In this document: positions 44,013-53,175 of the stretch, piece by piece | Layout of the letters: the number at the start of each line of letters is the position of its first letter | How positions within the stretch are numbered: the stretch's first letter is position 1 | DNA from: Streptomyces albus subsp. chlorinus | GTDB lineage: Bacteria > Actinomycetota > Actinomycetes > Streptomycetales > Streptomycetaceae | Length of the DNA stretch: 64,000 nucleotides | Assembly (NCBI RefSeq): GCF_013302895.1 | Contig: NZ_VJOK01000001.1 | Coordinates: 7,475,767-7,539,766, forward strand | Reading direction: 5' to 3' | Made by a program: the position numbers and the translations under genes | The notes under the pieces: model-generated | The model's database searches: none | Seen by the model: the letters and a program-made list of their open reading frames with translations, nothing else | What the model was told of the DNA's origin: nothing

Positions 44013-44864
44013 ATGCCTGGTCGTCTGACGAGGGCGTGCACCAATCTGGGGGTTCCGCCGGCGCACCTGCTCGACGCCCTGTGCGCCCTTGTCGGACGAC
44101 CGGCACCTCCCCGTGGGCCGCATCCCGTACGCCGTATCCACGAGCGGGTGCTCCAGGCAGCGGGGGCGGTGCCGCCAGGCGTGCTCGAGCCGGGGGATGT
44201 GTGCGCGGCCACGGACGTGTGCGCGGGCCTGTTGAACGCCGAAGTCCCAGCCCCCTCGGACATGGCGGTCCTCTGCATCCGGCGCACGGTCGACGACCTC
44301 GGACCAGCCGGCCTGTGGGAGCTGGCCCGCGGCACCGCTCTGACCCGGGACGATCTCGCGTGTGGCGCCGCCGCGGTCCTGGCGGAAGGTGATCCCGGCG
44401 CCGGAGACCCGCTGGCCGAACTCGCCGCGCACACCCTCGCGCAGGAGGCCGCCGAACGGTCCCCGTGCCACTGGGGCCGAGACCACACCGAGGCGGTACG
44501 CACCGCGCTGTACCGGAGTCTGGCCGAACTCGCGGACGCCCTCCTGGAGGTGTCGGAGTCGACGCCGACCCTCATGGAGTGGACCGTCAACGACGGTGGC
44601 GGGAGGTATACCGCGACCGCGGTGGGCGGCGGGGTGACGTACGACGCGCTGGTCGAGCCAGCACGGAACGCTCATTCGTCCGCGGTACCCGTCTGGCACC
44701 ACCCGTCACTGTCCGCTGTCCCCACCGCCTGGCAGTGGCGGATCATCAGCGGACCAGCCGGCCGTGCCTCTCAGAGCTGTGCACCTTTTCCCTCCGCGTT
44801 CGCAGCACGGCACGCCGCCGAGTGCGCGATCACGGCACTCACCGCCGGCAGATGCGGCCTGTGA
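44013..44864 (+). CDS. unknown protein at the end of the hydrolase operon
   Basis: 283 residues beginning 4 bp after the RidA stop. Third-position G/C bias supports coding. It is Ala-rich and helical for the first 190 residues (PPAHLLDALCALVGRP, LAELAAHTLAQEAAERSP, LYRSLAELADALLEV), then has beta-type sequence (WTVNDGGGRYTATAVGGGVTY). No catalytic motif, membrane helix or signal is visible and I do not recognise a family. Confidence 0.65.
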   Translation: MPGRLTRACTNLGVPPAHLLDALCALVGRPAPPRGPHPVRRIHERVLQAAGAVPPGVLEPGDVCAATDVCAGLLNAEVPAPSDMAVLCIRRTVDDLGPAGLWELARGTALTRDDLACGAAAVLAEGDPGAGDPLAELAAHTLAQEAAERSPCHWGRDHTEAVRTALYRSLAELADALLEVSESTPTLMEWTVNDGGGRYTATAVGGGVTYDALVEPARNAHSSAVPVWHHPSLSAVPTAWQWRIISGPAGRASQSCAPFPSAFAARHAAECAITALTAGRCGL

Positions 44865-45192
44865 GCCACGTCGACTGCCGCCGGTCCCGGCGACGACCCG
44901 CGTTGCGGGCTTCTCCGCTGGGCCCTACCCCGCCCCCTGCCGCGAAGATCGGTAGCCGGTGCAGATCCGGCACCTCGTGGTGAAGAAGTCGGTCCGGCAG
45001 CAGAACCTCGATCTGCGCCGGGCTGGCCCGGCAGCAGTGGGCGTTGGGAGGCCGCCGCCCGCCACGCCGCGTGGAGGGGCCGAGAGGGCAGCAGATCCAG
45101 ATCCGCCAGTTCTCTCCGCGTTGCCGGCAGCGAGATACCCCGGAGATCGTCCCGGTTCCCGCTGCGGCGGTGCCGGGCCTGGTCACCGGCCT

Positions 45193-45219
45193 CCCCGCGG
45201 GTGCTACCGGCCCGCGGGG
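45193..45219 (-). terminator. hairpin downstream of the lipoprotein nuclease-fold gene
   Basis: A perfect 9-bp G/C stem (45193-45201 with 45211-45219) and 9-base loop, about 30 bp past the stop of the minus-strand gene. The remainder of 44865-45249 shows no gene. Confidence 0.55.
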
Positions 45220-45249
45220 CAGGCCCGTTGTGGAGCCCGGCGTAGGACG

Positions 45250-46167
45250 TCAGAGCGCGAACGTGGCGACTACCACGTGGTGGTCGGACGTCGGCGTGGG
45301 GATGCTGTCCGCCGAGGTGACCCGCAGGCCCCGCTGGAAGATGTAGTCGAACTTCTTCCCGACGTCATGCGTTGCGGGGCACTCCCGGGGGTCCGGCGTG
45401 CACCGCGCGTCCGCCTCCTTCCAGTTGGCCTCCCACAGCGGCCTCAGAGGCCCCTTCCCTGTGGGCTCGCTGTTCAGGTCGCCCATCACGATGCCCTCCC
45501 GTGGGGTGCCCACGGCGTTGGCGAGCGCCATTGTCTGGTCCTTCTGGGCGCCCTTGTAGCCGATGTGGGTGTTCCATACGGGGACGGTGCGGTTGCCGAA
45601 ATCCACCCGTGCCCACACCACACCGCGTTCTTCCTTGTCCACCGACGACGGTACGGCCGGCAGGCGGAAGTTTCCCTTGCTCGCGATCCTCCCCGCACCC
45701 TTGCGGACGAGGAGCGCGTCGCCGTTGGCGCCCTTGCTGCCCGCCCCGTTACCGCAGCGCCAGTCGGTACGCCACGTACCGTAGACAGCCTCGTAATGAA
45801 GCCCCTGTTCCCTGAGATCGTCGAGCAGGTGATCGACCCATTTCACGCAGATCTCCTGCAGCCCCAGAACATCAGGCTTCTGATTCTTGACGACGTTGGT
45901 CCAACCGGGCTTGTAGACCGGATGCTTGGGCATCTCCCAGTTCCACGTCATCACCCGGACGGAACGGGCGGCGTTGGACGACGTTCCCCAAGCCGCGGCC
46001 CCCGAGGCGCTCCGCGCCTCACGGCCGGTGGCGGCGGGTGCGCCGGTCTTGGCGTCGTCGAGCGACGCCTTCGCGGCCGGGGGCGCGCCGCAGGCCGTGG
46101 CCGCGGCCACCATCCCTGCTACGAGGGTCGCGAGAGCGATGCCCCGACGGGGGCGCTGAGCGATCAT
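45250..46167 (-). CDS. lipoprotein of the endonuclease/exonuclease/phosphatase family
   Basis: 305 residues from ATG 46167, with GGGAGGAA upstream; an earlier in-frame start lacks a site. The N-terminus is a lipoprotein signal with lipobox ATAC before Gly, so the mature protein should be anchored outside the membrane. The EEP fold is clear: MTWNWE, VLGLQEIC (metal Glu), NGDALLVRK, WNTHIGYKGAQKD, IVMGDLNSEP, FDYIFQRG and TSDHHVV. All catalytic residues seem present. Substrates in the family include DNA, sphingomyelin and phosphoinositides, so the activity cannot be fixed. The 530 bp upstream contain no gene. Confidence 0.85.
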   Translation of the reverse strand: MIAQRPRRGIALATLVAGMVAAATACGAPPAAKASLDDAKTGAPAATGREARSASGAAAWGTSSNAARSVRVMTWNWEMPKHPVYKPGWTNVVKNQKPDVLGLQEICVKWVDHLLDDLREQGLHYEAVYGTWRTDWRCGNGAGSKGANGDALLVRKGAGRIASKGNFRLPAVPSSVDKEERGVVWARVDFGNRTVPVWNTHIGYKGAQKDQTMALANAVGTPREGIVMGDLNSEPTGKGPLRPLWEANWKEADARCTPDPRECPATHDVGKKFDYIFQRGLRVTSADSIPTPTSDHHVVVATFAL

Positions 46168-46663
46168 GTGTTCCTCCCAGATGATGGTTTCCGACCGATG
46201 GCTGCTCGGACAGTTGGGCACAGCCTGGAGCGACCGGCAGACGGCTCACGGTGCCTCGGGCCGCGCGAAGTGACGGACCGACGCGACTGGCGGATTCCTG
46301 ACCGGGGCCGCCCCTGTCCGTCGCACCCGCGGACCTGTTGACCTGTGGACCTGTGCACCGAGGCGGGCCGGGCAGGAGCATGCTGAAGTCATCCGGGCGG
46401 AGGCAAGACACTCCGGCTGTCCTGGACAGCTCTCCGCTGTTCCGGCTGGCCGGACGGCTGCCCCGGGTTCGTCCCGGACAACCCTGGACAACCGTCTGGC
46501 CGCAGCGGGACGCGCCCGTAGCGGTACTGGCCCTGACCGGCGCGGCGGGCGCGAGCACCGGTTTCGCCCTGGCACGCCAGGGGCGGCTCACAGCACGGGC
46601 ACCACAGCCGGCGCCCGCCTGACCGGCCCCTGCCACAACGGCCCACATCTCCGACAGTACAGG

Positions 46664-46683
46664 ATTCCTTGAATTCAGGATCA
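46664..46683. promoter_or_regulatory. ArsR-type operator before the metal-sensor gene
   Basis: GATTCCTTGAATTCAGGATC is a near-palindrome centred on TGAATTCA, 17 bp before the start of the CmtR-like gene. SmtB/ArsR repressors bind such inverted repeats at their own promoters. The match is by inspection only. Confidence 0.55.
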
Positions 46684-46700
46684 CGTGTATCGTCTAAGGC

Positions 46701-47036
46701 GTGCTGACACTCGCCGCCGACATCGAAGTACTGGCGCGGTTCGGCCGCGCGCTCGCCGACCCGATCCGCTGCCGCCTGCTCCTGGCGCTGCGCGAGGCAC
46801 CGGCCTACCCCTCCGACCTCGCCGACGCACTCGGCATCTCCCGCACCCGCCTGTCCAACCACCTGGCGTGCTTGCGCGACTGCGGACTGGTCGTCGCCGT
46901 GCCGGACGGGCGGCGCAGCCGCTACGAGCTGGCCGACGCACGCCTCGGGCAGGCGCTGGACGACCTGCGCACCGCCGTACTCGCCGTCGAGTCGGACAGG
47001 GCCTGCCAGGAAGCGGCGGAGAAAGGCTGTTGCTAG
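46701..47036 (+). CDS. CmtR-like ArsR/SmtB-family metal sensor
   Basis: 111 residues from GTG 46701. The winged helix reads PIRCRLLLALREAP, then ADALGISRTRLSNHLACLRD and CGLVVAVPDGRRSRYEL. The two cysteines in HLACLRDCG match Cys57 and Cys61 of mycobacterial CmtR, a Cd/Pb sensor. The C-terminal Cys in DRACQEA matches Cys102, and an extra CC ends the protein. Metal binding would release it from the operator just upstream. The following gene, expected to be a cation-efflux protein, is truncated. Confidence 0.88.
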   Translation: MLTLAADIEVLARFGRALADPIRCRLLLALREAPAYPSDLADALGISRTRLSNHLACLRDCGLVVAVPDGRRSRYELADARLGQALDDLRTAVLAVESDRACQEAAEKGCC

Positions 47037-47038
47037 AG

Positions 47039-47173
47039 ATGGCCGACCGGATCCTGCTCGCGAAGGAGCCGACGCCGGCTCGCAGGGACGCGCTCGCCGG
47101 GCAGCATGGTTGGACGGCAAGTCTCCCTGTTTGCTCTGGTGCGCTTCGCCGAGGACGCAGACTGGTTCGCTGA
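47039..47173 (+). pseudogene. N-terminal stub of a probable cation-efflux transporter
   Basis: It starts just after the CmtR-like stop. The reading MADRILLAKEPTPARRDALA resembles the short cytoplasmic N-terminus of CDF-type efflux proteins often encoded after ArsR sensors in Streptomyces. Similarity stops near 47100, before any membrane helix, and a different coding-like frame begins. The identification rests on few residues. Confidence 0.4.
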
Positions 47174-47480
47174 CTGCCCGGCGGTGCGGGACTTCGACGG
47201 CGTCCAGGTGAAGATGTGTCACTCGAAGTCCGACGCGCTCTCGACCGGCCGGGACATGATCGACACCGCGGCGGCTGTCACCGGACGGGACTGGTGCGAG
47301 TTCACACCGCAGTGGTCTCACAGCGAAGAGCGCCTCGAGCCGTTCATCGGCCAGAAACTGTGCCAGGGCGCCCTTCTCGAAGGGCGGCCGGCGGGCCGTG
47401 ACGTGGCTGCCGGGTCGGTCGTCGGCCTTGGAGTTCGTCCTCGCTCAGGACTGTCTGCTGAGCGCCAACGGTTTCGATGA
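47106..47480 (+). pseudogene. fragment of an unknown gene
   Basis: The frame from 47106 has G/C-biased third positions for about 85 codons (LFALVRFAEDADWFADCPAV, VKMCHSKSDALSTG, GRDWCEFTPQWSHSEERLEP) and then loses it. It has no ribosome-binding site and begins inside the transporter stub, so it looks like an internal piece joined by deletion. I do not recognise the family. The following 550 bp to 48031 show no supportable gene. Confidence 0.35.
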
Positions 47481-48031
47481 GAACAGCATTGAGACCGGTG
47501 CGGCTCAGCCGGATTGTGTCCGGCAGAACTGTGCCACTGAGCACCCCACTCCACCAGTGACCGGCTGCTGCTGATCAGGCCGCCGAATCGCCTGCAAGGG
47601 GATGCCGACGCCCCGGAGTTGTGTCCCTGCCGGTCTGTGCGTTTCGCAGCCAAGAGGAGGAAGCGGGCCTGAGCGGGGAGGCTGACGCCGGGCAGGCTGC
47701 CCGCCGTTGCTCTCACCCTGCGTCGGGAACGAGGTATGTCCGGGAGTGCGGGCGGACCGGGTGCTGCGGGCCGCTTCCGGCTCGTCCAGGAAGGTGTGGA
47801 GCGCGAGCCGGCCGCCATCGGAGGCCGGCGTGGTGTGTGGGCCTACGGCCGCATGCCAGCCCGCACACAGGCGCCGGACAGGCAGTGCCGGGCTGGTCGC
47901 GGTGGCAGGCCATGGTGGGTGCCTTCGGCGATGCCTCGGCTGCGGCGACGAACCGAGCGGTGGTGGAGCGCGGGCTCGCTGCTGAGCGGGCGAAGCAGAC
48001 CGCCGAAGCCGTCTGGAGCCGATGCGACATG

Positions 48032-48329
48032 TCAGGTGGTGGGCCAGGTGCGGAGCAGCGCGGTGTTCTCGGCTGCTGCGGTGCAGCCGGGGGCGAGGAG
48101 GAGGTCACGTAGGGCAGCTGCGTCGGTGTGGGTGGGTTCGACGGTGATACCGGAGGCTTCGAGATACGTCACGCCGCTGGCCACAGCGACGGCGAGGTTG
48201 GAACGCTGCAGCCAGCGGTACCGGCCGGGGGAGTGGACGATGGCGGCGGCACCGGCGTAGGGGCCGTCGTAGACGGGGGCGTCGAGCAGGCGGCCCTGGT
48301 GGCGGGCGCGGGCAGCAATCGGTACGCCC
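48032..48329 (-). pseudogene. 3' part of a gene interrupted by the IS701-family insertion
   Basis: On the minus strand, from the insertion point, the reading VPIAARARHQGRLLDAPVYD, YRWLQRSNLAVAVASGVTYL and TDAAALRDLL runs to a TGA at 48032-48034 with coding-like composition. The 5' part may continue on the other side of the element (49735 onward, LWNLPQGGAVLDEPELAG frame), although the join is not perfectly in frame. The function is unknown. Confidence 0.5.
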
Positions 48330-48332
48330 TAG

Positions 48333-49730
48333 TACTGCAACGGTGCTTGCTGTGACTGATGGTCAGGTTGGTCGTTGGCCTGTCCATGGGTGGGGACCTT
48401 GCTGATGTCAGGTTGTGGGCGGGTGAACTGGACGCTGTGCATGAGCGGTTCGTGCACTGTTTCAGCAGGTCGGAGCCGCGGGAGTCAGCACTGGCTTATA
48501 TGCGGGGCCTGATCGCTCCGCTACAGCGGAAGAATGGCTGGACGCTGGCGGAGGAAGCCGGCCATGAAGGCCCGGACCGCATTCACCGGATGCTGAACCG
48601 GATCGAGTGGGACGCGGATGAGGCGCTCGACGACGTGCGTCAGTACGTGGTCGACAACCTCGGTGACCGGGACGCTGTCCTGGTCGTGGACGACACGGGC
48701 TTCCTGAAGAAGGGGACGCGGTCGGCGGGGGTGCAGCGGCAGTACTCGGGCACCGCCGGGCGGACGGAGAACTGCCAGGTCGGCGTCTTCCTCGCCTATG
48801 CCACCGACCGCGGGCGGACACTGATCGACCGGCGTCTGTATCTGCCCGCTTCCTGGACCGACGACCGGGAGAGGTGCCGCCGGGCCGGCATCGACGACGA
48901 GGTCGCATTCGAAACCAAGGTGGCCATGGCCAGGGCAATGGTCCGCCGCGCGATCGCGGACAGGATCCCGTTCCGGTGGGTGACCGCGGATGCCGCCTAC
49001 GGGTTCAGCAAGGGCTGGCGCTCGGAGCTGGAGCGGGCGGACGTCTTCCACGTCATGGCCACCACCCGGCACGACACCGTGGTCACTCGCTGGGCGATCG
49101 ACCACCCCGTCCACGACCTGTTCAACGGTCTCGCCCGGCAGAAGTGGAAGCGTCGTTCCTGCGGCACCGGGGCTCACGGCCTGCGGATCTACGACTGGGC
49201 ACGCGTCGAGGTCCGGCCCTGGCACCGGCCCGACCGCCGCCACTGGGTCATCGCCCGCCGCAGCGTGAGCCGGCCCGAGGAGATCTCCTACTACATCGCC
49301 TACTGCCCGGCTGAGACAACGCTTGACGACCTGATCCGCATCGCGGGCAGCCGATGGGCCATCGAGGAGTGCTTCCAGAGCGCGAAGCAGGAATGCGGCC
49401 TGGACGACTACCAAGTCCGCCGCTACCCCGGTTGGCACCGCCACATGACCCTGGCCATGGCCGCCCACGCCTGCCTGACCGTCCTGCGAGCCCGCCAGCT
49501 TGATACGGAGAAAGCAGAAACGGATCCTCCCAACTCATCCACCTCAGCCTCGCCGAGATCAGACGCCTGATCACCCGCCTCACCGACCGCTGCCCCACCC
49601 CGGTCGACGACGTTCTGCACTGGTCACACTGGCGCCGACGACGCCAGCACCAAGCCCGCATCAGCCACTACAAACGACGCGGACACAGCCCCTGACCTGA
49701 CCATCAGTCACAGCAAGCACCGTTGCAGTA
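48333..49730 (+). mobile_element. IS701-family insertion sequence
   Basis: 1398 bp bounded by perfect 36-bp inverted repeats (48333-48368 and 49695-49730, beginning TACTGCAACGG) and flanked by a CTAG direct repeat at 48329-48332 and 49731-49734. The 4-bp YTNA-type target duplication and the transposase type are characteristic of IS701. The intact ends and target duplication point to a fairly recent insertion. Confidence 0.93.
48386..49570 (+). CDS. IS701-family transposase, C-terminus frameshifted
   Basis: 394 residues from ATG 48386; the ATG at 48359 lies within the terminal repeat. The DDE-type catalytic pattern is visible as VLVVDDTGFLKKGTRSAGVQ (first Asp), FRWVTADAAYG (second) and WAIEECFQSAKQECGLDDYQ (Glu). 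After residue about 380 this frame gives a meaningless tail, whereas the neighbouring frame continues LIHLSLAEIRRLITRLTDRC and ends RISHYKRRGHSP near 49695. The original product therefore seems about 435 residues, and a single-base shift near 49520 truncates it. The DDE core is complete, so activity is uncertain. Confidence 0.88.
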   Translation: MGGDLADVRLWAGELDAVHERFVHCFSRSEPRESALAYMRGLIAPLQRKNGWTLAEEAGHEGPDRIHRMLNRIEWDADEALDDVRQYVVDNLGDRDAVLVVDDTGFLKKGTRSAGVQRQYSGTAGRTENCQVGVFLAYATDRGRTLIDRRLYLPASWTDDRERCRRAGIDDEVAFETKVAMARAMVRRAIADRIPFRWVTADAAYGFSKGWRSELERADVFHVMATTRHDTVVTRWAIDHPVHDLFNGLARQKWKRRSCGTGAHGLRIYDWARVEVRPWHRPDRRHWVIARRSVSRPEEISYYIAYCPAETTLDDLIRIAGSRWAIEECFQSAKQECGLDDYQVRRYPGWHRHMTLAMAAHACLTVLRARQLDTEKAETDPPNSSTSASPRSDA

Positions 49731-49734
49731 CTAG

Positions 49735-50462
49735 ATCGTCGGCGAGTTCTCGTGCGGTCTGTCCGGCCAGCTCCGGCTCGTCCAGCACCGCCCCGCCCTG
49801 GGGGAGATTCCACAAAACCGCCAGGCAACTGCCAGACCGCCAGGCAACTGCCAGCTGCCCGGGGCGGCGGTCGAGGGCACCATCCGTGCCGCCAGCGCCC
49901 GTCCGTCGGCTGGGTCGCCGAGCCAGTCCTGGCCGGCGGCTGCGGCTCTCTCCTCGGGAGCGAAGGAGAGAGCATTCTCGACATCGGGCAGGCTGTGGCG
50001 CACCTGTGCCGAGGTCAGCAGGAAGTTCCCGCACCAGCCAGGAAGCAGGGCCGCGCGGCGGGGCTCGATCGCGTGGAAGAAGGAAGCGAGCGCGTAGTCC
50101 TTGGAGCAGACGTGGATGAACATCCGCTCCGGGTCCTCATCGCGCTCCCACACATCGGTCAGCAGGTGGAAGTCGTCGTGGGTGTCGGGGCCGCCGTCGT
50201 ACATGTCGTCCATCGGGCCGAAAGCGCCGATCAGCTGGTAGAAGTCACGGATCCGCCCGGCTTCCTCGGACTGGTAGTCGTCACCGAACCCGCGGCCCCA
50301 CGTGCGGAAATCGGGCAGGGGAGCTTCCTGCCAGCGGCGCCACAGCCGGCCAGCCGCCGGGTCGCTCTGCCAGGCCTGCAGCAGCGGCAGCATCCGGGGA
50401 GCCAACTGGGCGATGAATGTGTCGGGGTGGGCGGAGACGGCCCACGCTGAGGTGATCCCCAT
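49735..50462 (-). pseudogene. unknown protein gene with duplicated 19-mer and IS-disrupted 3' end
   Basis: From ATG 50462 about 190 codons read well (HPDTFIAQLAPRMLPLLQAW, LPDFRTWGRGFGDDYQSEEA, DDMYDGGPDTHDDFHLLTDV, FLLTSAQVRHSLPDVENALS), suggesting an acidic cytoplasmic protein of unknown family. Around 49817-49854 a 19-bp tandem duplication changes the frame. Beyond it, a different frame (AVLDEPELAGQTARELADD) runs into the IS element. The gene is therefore probably non-functional, or its last third belonged to another gene. Confidence 0.55.
49817..49854. repeat. 19-bp tandem duplication
   Basis: Two exact adjacent copies of ACCGCCAGGCAACTGCCAG (49817-49835 and 49836-49854). The length is not a multiple of three, so it shifts the minus-strand reading frame. 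Confidence 0.9.
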
Positions 50463-50586
50463 GCCCGGCACCGTAGAACACGCCACCGACAACTCCACCA
50501 AGCCTGCTGTTGCCAGCGCCCCCGCTCGCGTCACGCTGCCTGTACCCTCACGCACGATCAGTGACCATGACCGGCTGGGGGCGTAG

Positions 50587-51768
50587 GTGTCACGTAGGCA
50601 GCAGGAAAACGAACCGCGGGTCGTGCAGGGCTCGTCGAGGTGGCGGCAGGGGCGGGCGTCCACTGCCGTGGCAGGCGTGATGGCCGGTGTGGTGATCGGT
50701 GCCGGTGGCATGGTCTGGCACTCGGGCGAGATGCCCTTCCGGGACGAGCGTCGGGCTGACGCCTGCTGGGGAGCGTTCTCCCAGCAAGAGATGTCCCGCC
50801 TGGTGCCTGACGTGGAGGGCCGCCCCAGGGCGGCAGAGATACCAGCTGCGGAGGGGTTGGCGGCGGAGTCTCCTGTCGGCCGGTGCTACCTCGGCAGGGG
50901 ATATATCGGCCATGCTGCCACCGTGCGTCTGGAGTCGCTGAGCGAGGGGTGGGGCGATGACGGGACGGCCGGGCCGCTGTGGGAGAAGGAGAATCTGACA
51001 GCGGAGATGACGTCTTTCGAGTCCGGCCGCGGTAAGCACATCAGCACGGGCATGGCATCCCCGACGCGGGCGTGGCGTGAGATCCCTGAGGCCTGTCTTC
51101 CCGGCGGGCGCTACGGCACTACTCCTGCCGTGGTGGTGCTCACCCGGGCTCACGGCGTCCGTCGCTCGCAGAATGACGAACCGGCGCAGAGAGAGATGGC
51201 GCGGGCCGTCACCGATGCGGCCAACGCCATCATGCGCCACCATGGCTGCAAGGGCAGCCTGCCCAAACCCGGCAAGCTTCCCCGCCCGCCGCAACACAGG
51301 GACATTGGCAAGCGTGACTTGTGCGATGTCGACAACCTTGGCTGGCCGCGGGGAATGAAGTCTCAGGCCCTGTACGACCGGGTTTCGAAGGGCTCCCGGC
51401 ATGGAGTGCGCATCTGCCAGTTCAATCCCGTGCAAAGCGCTGATCACGACCCAGGGCACTTCACCACGATCGTGAACCCGCGCCTGGCCCGTGCCTACGA
51501 CAAGGCCGCACTGTCGAATGACGGCCCGCACATCCCGACGAACGGCCCTGACAAGACGTTCGGAACTCTGAGCACGACGCATGCCGTGCTGCAACTGCCG
51601 TGCAGAGGCGACGTCGTCGTCTTCACCGCAAAACCCCCCAACACCGTAGGTGGAGGGAGGGACGGCCGGCAGGCGATGCGGAAACTGTTCCCCCGCTACG
51701 TGAGAGCCGAAGCCAAACGCCTCGGCTGCAAGGGCATCACACTGAAGATGCCCCACTACACCGACTGA
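50587..51768 (+). CDS. membrane-anchored protein of unknown function
   Basis: 393 residues from GTG 50587. A basic N-terminus is followed by one hydrophobic helix (about 24-44, STAVAGVMAGVVIGAGGMVW), giving a single-pass anchor with an extracytoplasmic body. The body has about eight Cys (ADACWGAF, VGRCYLGRG, HHGCKGSLP, KRDLCDVD, VRICQFNP, LPCRGD, RLGCKG), probably disulphide-paired, and an internal duplication feel (two segments starting near CWGAF and LCDVD). I do not recognise the family; similar single-pass proteins are common in Streptomyces. Confidence 0.75.
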   Translation: MSRRQQENEPRVVQGSSRWRQGRASTAVAGVMAGVVIGAGGMVWHSGEMPFRDERRADACWGAFSQQEMSRLVPDVEGRPRAAEIPAAEGLAAESPVGRCYLGRGYIGHAATVRLESLSEGWGDDGTAGPLWEKENLTAEMTSFESGRGKHISTGMASPTRAWREIPEACLPGGRYGTTPAVVVLTRAHGVRRSQNDEPAQREMARAVTDAANAIMRHHGCKGSLPKPGKLPRPPQHRDIGKRDLCDVDNLGWPRGMKSQALYDRVSKGSRHGVRICQFNPVQSADHDPGHFTTIVNPRLARAYDKAALSNDGPHIPTNGPDKTFGTLSTTHAVLQLPCRGDVVVFTAKPPNTVGGGRDGRQAMRKLFPRYVRAEAKRLGCKGITLKMPHYTD

Positions 51769-51859
51769 CCGAGCACCTGGCGTGGCCGGGCAACCAGATC
51801 CCGTCAGGCCCCCGCTACCCGAGCACACCTGTGGCTGAGCACCCAGTGGGCGGGTCGGC

Positions 51860-52903
51860 GCGCTGGTGGCGAGCATGCACGGGGCAGATGGCCCTCGGCC
51901 CGATCCGGCCCCGCTTCACCGTCACTCTCCTCGCGCATTCCCACGTGGTCATGCCGTCAGTGGTAACCGAAGGGGCCTCAGGGTTCCTTCGGTGGCTGCT
52001 GACGTCCGCGGGAGACCCGCGCGCATCTGCACCAATCGCCGCAACCGTAATGGCCTCCGGCCTCGCCCGGCAGCTGCTGGTCGCTTCCCGCACGCGAGAG
52101 CAGGCCGCCGCCCTGGCAGCCGATCTGCAGGACATGCGCCAGGCCACCCACGCCCCCACCCGCCCACAGGCGTGTGACGTGGCCGGACTGGGCGGCTGCG
52201 AGGCCGTCGTCATCGCCGCTCGCGCCTCCTTCACCAACACCCACCGTGCCGACGTCCGCATGGGCGGTGCCACAGCCAACACCTCCCTCGTCACCGGCCT
52301 GGCCACCCTCCTGCGCGGTTTCGAAGGCACCGTCCTGGTCGTCACCAACCCCGTGGACCTGATGACCCGCCTCTTCGCCCAGGCCTCCGGCTGCCACCGG
52401 GTGTTCGGGATCGGCTCCAACCTCGATTCGTCCGCTATCGCCACCTTCTCGCCCACCACTTCGGCGCAGACCCTGAGCGTGTGCGAGGTTATGTGATCGG
52501 TGAACACGGTGATGCCGCCGTCATCTGCGCCTCCACCACCACCGTCAACGGCAAGCCCGTCACCGTCCCCCTCCAGCAGGTACGGGCGCAGCTGCGTACC
52601 CGACCCACCCGAATCAGTGAACAGGTCGGCCGTACCCGCTGCGGCCCAGCCGGGGCTGTGCTCTCCGCCCTCCGCAAGATCCTGGCCCTGGACGACGGCA
52701 CCGAAGAACTGACCACCGACTACCGCGGCGACTGGCTCGGAATCCCGTTGCACTTAACACACGGCCAGACCCTACCGTCCCTGCCCCACCTCGATGATGA
52801 CGAGACGCGCCAGTTGGCCGCAGCCGCCGCCAAACTCCATGCCGCCTACCAGGCCCTCCAACCCGTCCTGCACGAATCGATCCGACAGGAGACAACACCG
52901 TGA
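51860..52903 (+). pseudogene. lactate/malate dehydrogenase-like gene with frameshifts
   Basis: One frame reads AATVMASGLARQLLVASRTR and LVTGLATLLRGFEGTVLVVT followed by NPVDLMTRLFAQASGCHRVF, the NAD-binding half of the LDH/MDH family. At about 52432 a missing base moves the rest to another frame that continues YRHLLAHHFGADPERVRGYV and IGEHGDAA (substrate-binding His motif) to a stop at 52901-52903. The N-terminal glycine loop is also out of frame. At least two lesions are needed, so this is a decayed gene or has sequencing errors. Confidence 0.75.
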
Positions 52904-53175
52904 ACGGCCCCACCGGCGTCCAGCTCAACGCCGCCCACGCCCACGTGACCGTCCGCAGCAACACACCCGCGGTCACCGACTGGTCCCACCGCTACTTCGG
53001 CCCCTGGTGGAACGCCACCCACCTGCCCACCCCCACCGCCACCGGCCCCGGACTGCCGGCAGGGAAGGCCGGTGCCGGACCGGGTCAGGGGGTGTCCGTG
53101 CTCACGCCGGTTGTTCTCCTGCTGTCTGCTGGGCAGCGTGCTGGTGAGCGAGGGCCAACGCCGCCTCTCGGCTGA
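52900..53175 (+). pseudogene. truncated unknown gene coupled to the dehydrogenase remnant
   Basis: GTG 52900 overlaps the upstream stop (GTGA). About 55 codons (VQLNAAHAHVTVRSNTPAVT, DWSHRYFGPWWNAT) look like a genuine protein start. After about 53060 the frame enters the 3' end of the convergent gene at 53102-53779 and loses meaning. It is presumably a gene cut by a deletion. Confidence 0.5.

Noticed and set aside
47480..48031. Possible genes between the CmtR-like region and the insertion sequence
   Set aside because: Open frames on both strands show no consistent third-position bias or recognisable motif over more than about 30 codons.
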